Both the position numbers and the translations under genes were made by a program. This document shows, piece after piece, positions 1 to 24,200 of a DNA stretch of 58,688 bases. Source of the stretch: Phoronis australis (Eukaryota; Phoronida; Phoronidae); assembly GCA_002633005.1 (NCBI GenBank), contig NMRA01000061.1:1156376-1215063 (forward strand). The letters run 5' to 3'. Each line of letters opens with the position of its first letter. Position 1 is the stretch's first letter. Under the pieces are notes generated by a model. It did no database searches, had not been told where the DNA came from, and saw only the letters and a list, made by a program, of their open reading frames with translations.

Positions 1-259
1 GGGGGGGGGTGTTGGGTGTTGGGAGGTACTGTTGGTGTGTTTAATTTTTTTGAAATTGTTTGCGTGAAGTTATTAGTTTTATTGGCCATTCTTGAGATGT
101 AATGACTTTAGTTAATTTGAAGCCAGCTCATGCTTTGGTAAAGTCTCAACCTATTTGCTGGAAGAACGATGTGACGACACAAAATAAAGTCATTTATCCA
201 GCTCAGCCATTGGTTGAAATGCTACTGTATTCGCAACCACATTTGCTTGTAGCAAAAAC

Positions 260-303
260 GCCAGTAACGCGAGAACGTTACGCCAGTAACGCGAGAACGT
301 TAC
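260..303. repeat. Two tandem copies of a 22-base unit
   Basis: The unit contains GTAACGCGAGAACGTTAC and is repeated exactly, head to tail. No function is apparent. Confidence 0.85.
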
Positions 304-1273
304 AAGTGCCACTTTTGCTAACGCTTTGCTCGTGGTTTGAATTACCTCAGAATGCTACTGTTTCCATTAGCACTAAATTTGTAGCCAGACCCTTACTTCA
401 AAGTGCACTCATGGGCAGGGGTAAGAGGCCTGTATTTATCTTGCATTAATCAATTTGTGGCAGAGAGTGAAGGTGTTTTGACACGAATTTTCCCTTAATA
501 GTGGTTGAGTGGTGAGGAAACAAACTATGGCTGTCGGAAATTACACCTTCACATGTACAGCTTGGCTGTCTAGGTAATACAACGTTCACATGAGTGACAA
601 GAGTGCTAGCAATATCACTGCAAAATGCTGGCAATGAACTTCTCTGCATTGAGCTCTTTGTTCCAGAATTGTAGGGAATGGATTCACATTTTATTACGGT
701 TTGATGCATTAAAAGAATTAGTCCAAAATGTTTTAAATCAATTCTAGTTCAATAATTAATAACAACTTGTAAGGTCAATATCCCCTACAAAATCATGTTA
801 AAATCCTCTTCATACGAAAAGAATACTTTTTCGTTAGATCCCAACAAATGGATCCTTTCTATCTTAGGGCACGTTCTTAAATATCCCAGTTCCCCTGTGG
901 GTCCTACATCACATGGTGTAGTTGTCTCCCTTGTTTAGAACAGCTTTTGGTTTAGTTTAGCTGGACGTTGTACGATGGCTAAGGCCCTTTCCCACTAACT
1001 TGGATGGCTTGGTGTTCAAAGGACGTTGGTCAGTGGGAAACATGTTGAAATTCCCTCTTGGACTTAAGTTGGAACCGCATTGCAACTTCACAGTAAAAGT
1101 GTGGGTTTATGCAGTTTTGATACACCAGGAATACTTGCGTTGGAAATTACGAATGTTATGGTATTCACTATTGTTTTAACGTAAGCATTTCTTTTTTGTT
1201 TCAACTCTTCATATTTCAAAAAAAACATATGTACTTAAATCTGTTTTAATTTGTTACAATGACTACTCTTATC

Positions 1274-1425
1274 CAGCCTCCCGTTCAGTAGCGCTAGGAC
1301 TTCGCTAAAAAGCAAGATTTCACGAGATAATGTGAGATATTGCCGTGTATGCTATTTTAAATAAGAACCTGTGACTTTGGCTAGATTTTAGCTTGGTCCT
1401 AGTGTAAGTCCCAATGTTACTGAAT
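1274..1425 (+). repeat. Dispersed repeat family A, copy 1
   Basis: The core, AAAAAGCAAGA then a GAGATATTG block and a TTTTGGCT-like block, recurs with about 75-80% identity by eye at 20662-20815 (same strand) and in inverted orientation at 19930-20010 and 29735-29870. No coding potential. Probably a non-autonomous element. Confidence 0.7.
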
Positions 1426-1509
1426 GCACACCGCGCACCATTAGACAATAATGTCAATGTTGGCTAAAGTATCAAAACTGTTGGGAAAGCTATGCAGTTT
1501 ATGACCATG

Positions 1510-1575
1510 CACCTCTAGTAGTGGAGTTAACTCAGTGGGTAAAGGACTTTCGTAAGGATAGAGCCCAGTCATGAG
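1510..1575 (+). repeat. tRNA-derived SINE-like fragment
   Basis: The stretch AGTTAACTCAGTGGGTA resembles a tRNA A-box (D-arm) region. The expected B-box is decayed, so it is not a working tRNA gene. Confidence 0.4.
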
Positions 1576-3514
1576 AATGAAGTATCTATTAGTACAATCT
1601 GTAACTGAATATTATGTAATATTCCTTCCTTAATTTTCACCAATTATGAACACAGAATTGATTTTGGCAGGGGACTGATATCGGTAAATAGGAATATTTG
1701 ACTGAAGTCGGTGCTTAGCAAGTGAGGTTCCAGCTGAGGTTGTGCTGGCAAGCTGGTACTCACCATATCAGACACTGATTGGTTATTGCTCAGGATGGCT
1801 TTCATTAACATTTGGATTACCCAGGTGTACACAACCTAATCCTTTGGGCCCCTCTGTGTCTGGCATCTAATGCAAGTTTGGAATGTGAAATTGGCTACAA
1901 CACAATTGTTTTATTGCTTGTTTGCTGCGCATGCACCCTCTTTTGGGTTGCACGACAATCTTTCTCTCCACCCTACGAGCCTTCTCGTGTAATTCTTTTC
2001 CCATAAGTTGTATTTCTTTTGCCATGGGCTGTAATTCTGTTCATGTGAACATATTTATTTCTCCACGGTTGTACTGTGCAGGAGCCTCGATACATCTCAC
2101 CAAATAAATGTGCAGTGCAATGCAGTATCGCCAAGCACACCCAACTCATGCATCCTGTCAGACAGTGAAATGACTGGGGTTTGTGAGGAAGGAAATGTGT
2201 TTGAACAGAACTGCAGTGCGTGAGAGGGTGTGTAGGATTCTATATGATTAGTTCTCACACTTTGACCTGGTTGTTCTTGGGGGGCGGGGTGGAAGCAGTT
2301 AACCGTCAATCAAAAAGCACCTGTGGTGATTCTTCACTTTTTGCACGCAATATTTGCCATAATTGTCAAATTCTATTTTTTTCAAATGTTGATTTCCTTG
2401 CTGCATATGATGGAAATTAAACCGAACGTTGCTTAATGACATCTACGCAGTAGAAACCAAGTTAAGAAAAAACTATAAATTTGTCTTTTAGTAAAGTTTC
2501 TACAATTTGCAACACAATATGGCGAAATTTAGTACCAAACATTTATGACGGACATAAACAGGAAGACAGCTTTACCTCACTTATTACGGTAACTAATTTA
2601 GGACACCAGGTGGCAGACAAGTGATATTTTATTTTCTCACTTTTTGCATGAAAGATGTGACATATAATTTGCATATTTAGGGAGATAATTGCAGTTTTTG
2701 TATCTAGTCTATTATTGACTGGGAACTTCCTCCATCTTGTGTAGCATGCTTTATTTTATTTCGCCAATCAAAAAGTAAAAGGTTACTGGCTTATCGCATG
2801 TGTGCCAGCAGCTATATTGCCTGCCTAATCATTGACTATTATGGAGGGTATTTGGTATGCTGGTGGGGTAATTTCTTTAGTGTTGTCTCACAGCTGACAT
2901 CAATATTGCCAGACCTGATAAGACTAGTGCTGGCTATCAAGTCCTGTCTGTTTGACCTTTCTGTGTGCAGTGACTTGGAGCAAGCACTGGCTGGGGGCTA
3001 CTGACCTCTGGTCAAGAGAAGATTTACCCCTTCCTCTCGGAAAGGCTTTTTCTATTCTGATTTCTGAGGATTTTCATCTCAGTGGAAATTGTTTCGCAGT
3101 TTAGTCAGTTTTAGGAGAGAAAATGTTAGCAAGTTATGTTGCTCTGTGGTGAATTTTTTGTTTCGTTTTCTTTGTTCGCACACTATGTCGTATTTCTTGT
3201 CTGATTAACATGAAATTTACACACGCTTGCATGTACACACGCATACAGACCATGTATTCTGTCAGTATCTCAAAGCCTATTGTTTTTGGTCGAAATCAGA
3301 TCAACAAGATGTTGCTATGATGACCATAGCTCATCAAGGGCTAGAAATAATGTTTTTACACCATAACTTAACATGTTGGAGTTCTTTGAGGTTCTTTGCG
3401 ACTGCTCCATTGTTGACAGATTTTTGCTGTTCCTTTGTTGGTTTACCACCTACTGTACAAGTTCATTGCTTCTTAATCACTCGTATTGACTGCTGCTATG
3501 GTAACTAAATGCAA

Positions 3515-3590
3515 TCTAATCCCAGGATCTTCTCGTTTGCAAGCCACTACTTCACCACTACGCCACCAGTACCTCTCCGAACCTGAAAAT
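3515..3590 (-). repeat. tRNA-derived SINE-like fragment
   Basis: On the minus strand it reads GGTGGCGTAGTGGTGAAGTA, a good A-box, followed about 40 bases later by a decayed B-box (CTGGGATTAG). No cloverleaf can be closed, so I read it as the head of a decayed SINE. Confidence 0.45.
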
Positions 3591-3970
3591 CTTTTTCAGG
3601 CCTCTTTATGCCATCGGAATTCTGAAGTCGTGTTTGTTTTTATATTGCCATAACGTATAAGCCATCAGGTTAAAGCAAGCCTACATTAAGACCTGGCAGT
3701 TCCCACTGTCATGCCACTGTACAAAAATGTCTACTCCTTTCCCAAAATGTAATCCATTGTTCGTTAGTCCACTTCGTGCAACTCCTGGAGGTTTTTTCAA
3801 AATCTCTCCGCTGCAATTTGGGTAAGAAATGGTAGCTCACTGTCCGAACAAGTGATCAATATACGATCAAAAGTCCAAATATATCCTTCCGTGAATTCCT
3901 TACTGCTGTAATCATTTAATAAAATTATTGACTTCCGCACTTAGTCAATATGTTGGTGTCAGACCCCCAT

Positions 3971-16855
<12,885 letters not shown>

Positions 16856-18330
16856 AAGGTCACGGCCAGGTCAACTGGGGATTAGAGTGGATGTGGAGTA
16901 CAGTGAATTTCGCACAGTCTGTCATGTGTCGATGACCTTTGAACTTTTGTGTAATACCGGTATAATCCCTGGTGTGGTCTTTTTGAACGGTGGTGTAATT
17001 TTAGTTTTTGGTGCGTTGTAATGTTTCTTAATTTTATTCCGCGATGGAATTGTTTAATCCTCCTTTTGAGGCGTGATTTGTGTAGGTTGGTTAGGAGGGT
17101 AATTCTTTTTTTAATGTTAATCTTCTTCAGTAGATTTGAGCGACATAATGGTAACTTGATGTAGCTGTAAATGAACTTCCAAAGCACTTTTATGTTTCAA
17201 ACTTGGGAACTAAGGCATGGTGTTATATGGCAATAGTAGCATGTTTTTGTATTCAAGGCGTCTTTATTAAAAATATTGTTTGATTCTATATTTGTTTTCG
17301 GTATTGGGATAAATTGACATTCATTCTTCACAACTGAAAAAGGGCATTTCAATAACAGTTAATGTTGTGCTTGTGAACCACGTCAAAGGGCACGAATGCA
17401 TTATTTAACATAGCTTAAGTATTTTTGTGGCAGTATAGCACGCTGATTGCGCTGACTAAAATCTCCCCGATTTCACCGTTTGTTTTTGTAAATGACTTTA
17501 TGTGAAGTTATAAGTTAAAAGTCACTTTCTCACTCGCAGGTAATTATTGATGTGGTCATTACAGAAGTGTGTGGGCAACTATGTTTCCGTATTTATTAAA
17601 CTCACTGTGAATATTATATATGTGATTTGGATGTATTGTAAACGTAGTGGTGGATTTCTGTAGAATTGTTTCCCCTTGCAATTGGTGCTTTGGTTTGCAA
17701 CTAAGATTTTGTAATTACCTCGAGATTTAAACATCAATACATGAATTGTCGTCCAAATTGTTAATTTTCTCCATGCCATTTTGCTGTATACTGGAGTTGC
17801 TATTTTAGTTTGATTGGACAGAGCTTCGTTTTTGGTGTGAAACTGGGTAACTGAAAACACTTAATGCTGGGTTTGCATGGATGTAGGGGAAAATGGGGCA
17901 AGTTGAGACATGTACTACACTTACTTTGGAAGCAGGAAGTTGAGAAAACAATCATCTCTTGTTATCACCTGATCAAAATAGATTGCTTGCCAGGTTATAA
18001 AGCAGATGACATTGCAAAAAAAAAACGATTTGATTTCCACTACAAATGATAGTGGTTTCTAAATCGAGGCCAAATCCATAATGTCAGTCTAGTCCATTGT
18101 TGAGCACTCTGGTCGTTTGTCATCACAACTTGTGAACCAGTTGTCTACTAGTGTTCAAAGAGTTACTCAAACCAAATGGAACTACTTTCACCAACCCGTA
18201 CCAGAGAAACAAACCCTAACCCACCAAGTTTTGGCTGGTAGTATTTGTCAAATACAAATGGCCCTAACTTAGATGTTGGTGAGGAATTCAAAATCACCAG
18301 TTTTAATCAACAATAATATCAATTTATTTC

Positions 18331-18428
18331 TAGTAGCGGATCCAGGATTTTGAGTTAGGGGGGCCAAGGCAGAGTATTAGAATTTTAGGGGGGGTATGGC
18401 CCCCTTGCCCCCCCCAAATTCGCCACTG
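18331..18428. mobile_element. Minimal hAT-like MITE
   Basis: The left end is TAGTAGCGGATCCAGG; the right end, reversed, is CAGTGGCGAATTTGG. The interior is made of G-runs and C-runs that can fold back on each other. Under 100 bases, no coding sequence. Confidence 0.7.
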
Positions 18429-19929
18429 ATTTTAACCAGTGTTCCATCGCTGTGAGGTCATCGCTAATGCAGTAATTACACTGATACGTCAGTACAAATG
18501 ACCTTCGGTCAGCGTCGCTAACGTTAGCGCGGTTCTGATGCAAGTTATTTGACCAAGTACAAGGTCTCGTGAAACAAAAATTCCTGTTTGCGTACCTACT
18601 TTACAGGCGAATTGCAGTGGAGACTTTGGTCTGTTTTGCATACATGAGATTCCAATGAACGCCTGCTGGTCTCGTATGTTTGTGAAGATTTGGTAAAAAG
18701 AGCAGAGTTCGTACATCTACTTTTCTTATTATCTCTCTAGCTTCCTATTTTTTGAATATTGCATAAACGAAAAATTCCTACTTTCTTTTTTTCTTACTGT
18801 CTTCTTCACTGACTATAATTGCGCTCTAGTACTAAAGGACGTCATTTAAAGGTGCATTTTTGTCTCATTAGTCAAAATTGCCAAAACGTTTTCACTGCTA
18901 GTCCAAAAATGAAATCAACATTTTGCATATAAATAAACTTAGGCGCTTTTGGATAGATGGGATCGAGTGTTTCTGTGGAAAGTTGTAAATTTTTTATTTT
19001 CTAAATTTACATTGATTCTCCTCGCCTCTATCAAAATGATCGGATGACGACCAATAGCTACCATGAAAAAATAGACTTGTCCAATCTGTAAGATGCTAAC
19101 ACAGGTTCACGCAAACTTAGTCAAATTTGTAACTATAATGGATCTTTTCTGTTCCAACCCAAGTAACTATTAATAATTAGTCAGCTAACGTACTATTTGG
19201 CTCAATAATTAATACACTGAATGTTTTTAAGAGTTCGTACTTTTTTGTCAAAATTAAACTTTTTAGCAAGCTTCCTCTATGAACCCTGAAAGAGAAATTC
19301 ATGGAGCGCCTAATCCCTGTTTTTTCAAATTTTCCTGCTGAGGTAAGCTAATAAACGTACGGCATTACTGCAACGATGCGGGTGTTTACTAGACAGTTAA
19401 CGTATTTGAGGAATTGAGTACGAATGTATCGGCCACATTTCAAATGGCGTTTGAGAAAGTTCCAAGCACTTAGCCATTCGATCGTGGTAAAGCACGCCTT
19501 TACATTAAGCACAAAAAGTGGTCCGAATGTCTAGAGATTATTTTCAGCACTTTGAGCCATAGGTCCGAGGCTTTGAACACTTGACGTCGGAAGTATTTTC
19601 CTAGCCGATCCTGGAAACAAATACATGTGGACATGTATATTACACCATCACAATGGTGCGATATATCCAGGGCCCAGTTGCTTAAAAGTTATAGGCCGTA
19701 TAGCAACAATGGCGTCGCGTTATCACGCGTCACGTTGTTGTTGTTGAACAATGCTCCTGACGTCATGAAATAATCAAACTTATCCAGCGGATAACTGTTG
19801 AAGTTTTGTCCAACTCAGCCCAGGTGTGTTAAGCACGACTTGAATATTTTTTACCCTCTTCTGCTGGTGACGTCATGTCGTTCATCCGATGGTTACGACA
19901 TCAGGGTAGAGTTCAGTGGCTGTCTCGCA

Positions 19930-20010
19930 AATGAAAAATCTAGTCAAAATCACGTATTCTCATTTACAACACACGACAATATCTCACGCAATCTCGAGGA
20001 GTCTTGATCA
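19930..20010 (-). repeat. Dispersed repeat family A, inverted copy
   Basis: On the minus strand it reads AAGACTCCTCGAGATTGCGT, then GAGATATTG, matching the core at 20700-20760. It flanks the Penelope-like fold-back on the left. Confidence 0.65.
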
Positions 20011-20040
20011 CATTTGTTTTTGGCCAAATATGAGTAAGAA

Positions 20041-20480
20041 CTTTTAAATCAGCACATAGGCCTACATGTACGTAAACACTGTATTAGTCGACGTTTCGGA
20101 TTATTGTCACTAAGCCATTCTCGAGACAAATACTCCAGTCAAGTAACACAGGAAACAGGATTCTCAGCATCAGAGTTAAAGAACACTGTAAAGACACACA
20201 CAATGCTGTTCTTAATCATTCACTGACTACTGGTCACATTATAGACTGATCTTGCCAGTGGACAAGGACAAATACAACCCTCAGCAGGATACGGTTGAAT
20301 GCTTTCATTTCTGGTCTCTCTCTCCGACAATGCATTTTGATATGTACTTGTGCAGACTGTTCTCCTGTGTTACCTGACTGGAGTATTGTGAAGAACGTCT
20401 TGAAAATGGTTTAGTGATGATTAACCGAAACGTCGACTAATACAATGTCTTTGTTACGTATGCGCTGATTTTAAAGTAGG
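20041..20480 (+). mobile_element. Penelope-like retroelement remnant in an inverted-repeat frame
   Basis: Arms of about 115 bases (20041-20160 and 20370-20480) are inverted copies holding TATTAGTCGACGTTTCGG and ACTCCAGTCA. Between them, the plus strand encodes degraded pieces such as NHSLTTGHIID and VDKDKYNPQQ with CFHFWSLSPT. This is the pattern of the C-terminal GIY-YIG endonuclease region of Penelope-like elements, with frameshifts and stops. Inverted terminal copies are known for Penelope elements. No functional protein remains. Confidence 0.6.
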
Positions 20481-20661
20481 CTTACTCGAGAAGTCTTGGT
20501 TTTTAGCGAGGCCCTAGCATTGGTCCTAGCGTTTCTGAACTCTAGGCCTACCCAGTTGAACTGGTGTGTAAATTGTAACAAACCCGCAAAATCTTTACAT
20601 TAAAAATGTACTTGTGTTACAGTGTGTTACACCAGGGTGTAAACTCACCAGGTGTTAGCCC

Positions 20662-20815
20662 AGCGGCCGGCCAGCCGTTCAGGAACGCTTGGACCTAGCT
20701 AAAAAGCAAGACTTCGCGAGATTTCGTGAGATATTGACGTGTATTTCAAATGAGAACACGTGATTTTGGCTCGATTTTAGCGAGGTGCTAGCGTTACTAA
20801 GCTACACCCGGGTCT
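20662..20815 (+). repeat. Dispersed repeat family A, copy 2
   Basis: It matches 1274-1425 from GCCGTTCAG through CTAAAAAGCAAGA and GAGATATTG to the TTTTAGC tail. Confidence 0.7.
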
Positions 20816-20919
20816 GTAATCTTGCACGTGAAAAAACGCCAGGCGCCGGAATGCCTGTTAGTACCATGACGTCAAAATAAGTGGCGCAAAAACACATTCC
20901 TTCTTATATCTCAAAAACA

Positions 20920-20925
20920 TTTATT
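20920..20925 (-). terminator. Poly(A) signal of the copper monooxygenase gene
   Basis: AATAAA on the minus strand, about 160 bases downstream of the stop codon at 21087-21089. The position suits a short 3' untranslated region. Confidence 0.5.
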
Positions 20926-21086
20926 TGAAATGTAATAATGATGAATAAAAGGCAGGCAATGAGGATGCACTCTGAGACGTACAATGGACACCTGACGTGC
21001 GAAGCACTCGGCTTTTTTTCCAAAAAACGCCTGATTACCGAGTCTAGGCGTACGAGCCTATTCGGTTACTAGTCAAACCCCATCAC

Positions 21087-21262
21087 TTAGCCAAGACCTA
21101 CCTGCATACACTCATGACGTGTCAAGGCGGAGATAGCGCGACTGCATTCGTTACTGCACTCCCACTTGGCCTGCTTTACTGGGCACTTGGTTAGGATATC
21201 TCGGAACATGCTCTCGGACTGCCGGTAAAAAGTGGACGCGTGGCACGGGCCCACCTGGGTAG
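21087..21262 (-). CDS. Monooxygenase exon 7: Cys-rich C-terminus
   Basis: The acceptor is AATTTTCAG. The exon completes the split proline codon and encodes SMFRDILTKCPVKQ and WECSNECSRA, ending HECMQVGLG and TAA. A GTAGGT donor follows HECMQ (21101), so a further exon is possible. The AATAAA 160 bases on favours a terminal exon. Confidence 0.7.
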
Positions 21263-24200
21263 CTGAAAATTGAGCAACACTTGCCCATGTTACGTATCTG
21301 GTTGGGAAGTCGGATGGAAGACTAGTGGAGCCGTTTTCTATTTTTATCAACTTACAGTGACGCCAAGCTGCGTGTTGTGAAAATAATTACCTGGACATAC
21401 ATTTATAGGAGAATGCATGCAGTAATGTTCTGTGTATAATCCCTACTCTTATACTGCAAGATACTTCCTCATATACGAACACGTAATTGTCGAAACTCGA
21501 GGTGACGCAAACTTCGGTGTTTAAGCTGTATTTTGCCACTGTTTAGTTGTCAATATTGAATTCTTAACCACGCTCTTCCGAGTGGAATTCTGGCTGAATG
21601 CGCCGGCAACTTGAGTCACAGTCAATGCGTACGTGCACCAACACTTTGACCACGTCTGAGGCCAACTTAAACTCTGAAGCGTTTTCTTGAGTCGCTGATA
21701 GTTTCGGTGTTATTGGTAACGCATTAGAACCGTGGTAGCAACGGGTAAGGAGCATTACGAGACCGATTTTATGAGAGTAAATAATCCTAATTCGGTTTTC
21801 ATTTTAGCAAGCTCAGCACAGTGCGGATGCCTTAGATTTCTCTCCATGTTTTCACCGCATATGTTAACAGAATGAATGAGCTCGAGTCTCTATAAACGAA
21901 ATATATCATTAAAATAGGGAAGCTTCGTTCTCGTTTTTTAGCTATTTTTAACTAATTATAGGAGAACTTCTGTGAAATTTAAACTAGGTAAAAATCCGCG
22001 TTCCTTCCGAGAAGCGAACTGTGATTTGGACCACCGACTCACCGCAAGAAAAGTGCTGGTTCCAAACTCTGATGAGAAGTGATTTCTGAGTTAACTCAGA
22101 ACTGGCGGTTTGTTATTCGTTGAGAGAATTGTCGACGCATGATTGACTCGTCGTGACAAGCCAACTTATAGATACTGGTCCCAAACAATAATAGTCGGTT
22201 CTTACGTACCCTAACAATCATCACCAGTTTGACTAAGGAGACCAATTTCATAACAGTGCCACGTCCTAGTCGTAGTCTTAGTTGCATTTTTGTGACTCGT
22301 GCGTTTCTAATTGTTGGTTACATTGCCGTGTTGTGGACGTGAAAACAGAACTGATGTGGAAGTATGACGCCAATTACGCCCGTAAATAGAATACCTTCAA
22401 CTTCGTTATTCAGTGTCTTTTGAGAGGTGGAAAACGACTTAACTTCAAAATAGTTGTGCGGTCACCTTAATACCACAAAAAAGCTTCTAAACTATCTGAA
22501 GCGCGAGGAAACTATAAATAGGAAACTCAGTTGTTACTTACGATCCGATGCATTCGGCAGGCAGGTATCGTACTGAGCGAACTGGACACATTGAGCAAAG
22601 CCCGGAGCTTCGGGGTAGTAACTGACGAAGGCGTAACACATTTCTGCCTGAAATAGCACATAACACTGCTACAAATGCATCACGCTTTAATATGTTTCGT
22701 ACGTGTTTATCTTTACTAGGCAGCAACAACGTTTTTCTGATATCCATTTTAAAAAATCTGAAATGTTGTTTTAGTCATTATAGAGAGGACTGTTCCTAGT
22801 GACAAAGGCGTGAAAAACAAATTTTACCTTTACTTATGTTTCGAATTGTGAAGAATCGAAAAGTAAATGGATCGGAGGTCCTTGCTCATGCTTTGGATAT
22901 TTTTACGAAAATATGATTTGAGAATTGGTTCATATAATTTTTAAAGATAATAAGTTTTGATTCACCTGCTCTCCATTTTATGCCTGCCTACATCATATAT
23001 TTTGGGCAAGAAGGAAAAAGACAAACACTGCTTTACTGAGAATCAATATAAAAATCGACTACTTTAAACCAGAACTAAAAATCGTGCTTACGGAGAAAAT
23101 CTCGACTAATAACAAATACTGAAGCAAGGTTCCATCGGTCCATAATATCAGCGTAGAAATGCAATTTCTGATTATCCTCTTCCCAAGCAAATTGTAATTC
23201 TTTTTAAAGATTACGACGTATGCGCCAAAATGGTGGGCGTATGTTGCCGACAACTGATATTTAAAAGGATACCAAACCGGGATTTGGCCTATTAACAGAT
23301 ATTAAAAACGACTTTTCCACCCAATTATCTGATACAAAGAATGCTCCGTAATCCCAGACAACTCTCAAAAGTTTGCAGCAAAATTCGAAAACTCCTTTCA
23401 AAGTCTGCTAAACGGGCAAGCGTAACCTAAGATTTAGCAAATTGCACGGCAACTGTGGCGAATGACCACCCACCAAGGACCATAATATTCAATCTTTGAC
23501 ATGGAGAGTTTTTAGTTGATTCCTGCTTTCGTCATTCAAGATTGACGCCAATGATTAGCAAGTAACAGAACTAGGATTAGTTGAAATCATCAAAACAGTG
23601 TTTAGCAACTTTTTAACTTCTGTTGTATGTTAAAACATTCTCAGACCTGAATTCAACTCGACCCATATTTAATTGAAATATACTAGAGTGATGTAGGATA
23701 CTCACTCCAGAACCCTTTCCCCAGAATACCGACTGGTTGCCAGGATTGGAGAACCAGCAATCCAGTCTGACCTCGTCTCCTGGTAAAATCTCTACTTCCG
23801 GTCTATGCACGTGAAGGGATGACGATGAGTATTGAAAGTTGTCGTCGCTTGCAATGGTCTTCACCAACAAATCGTTACGATAGACACGGAAATGAGCTCG
23901 GACACCTGCAAACAAGTGTCGCAAAATAAATTTAAAGATTTAGTGAGAAAAGCTGGTAGGTCCTATTTAATACCGTTGATTTTGAAGCCAATGGGCTATT
24001 CCGAGTTCTTTAGGGTCAACTATCATTCAAGCTTGTGGTCAAAAGCGATATTGATTAAAGGATTTTGACAGATGGGACCAAAAGGACAACTTTGCAATTT
24101 TCGAACCAATTTCAATTTGTCACAAAATGTAAGTGAGAATCAATGGCTAAGATAATTCAAAGATGAAGAAGTAAAAAACTCAAAATTCAGCGGTAATGCC

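Larger units (their letters stand above)
16856..21086. other. Intergenic region between REEP and the monooxygenase gene
   Basis: The two genes converge here. No gene was recognised. It contains a GGATCC-type MITE (18331-18428), family A repeats and a Penelope-like fold-back (20041-20480). The candidate monooxygenase poly(A) signal lies at its right edge. Confidence 0.6.

Noticed and set aside
16882-17187. 101-codon minus frame rich in Lys and Arg
   Set aside because: It lies opposite the presumed 3' untranslated region of REEP exon B and has no motif, splice support or start context.
20950-21025. Possible eighth monooxygenase exon after GGTAATCAG, in phase with the HECMQ donor
   Set aside because: The acceptor is weak and the peptide unremarkable; a simple stop after VGLG with AATAAA downstream explains the gene end better.
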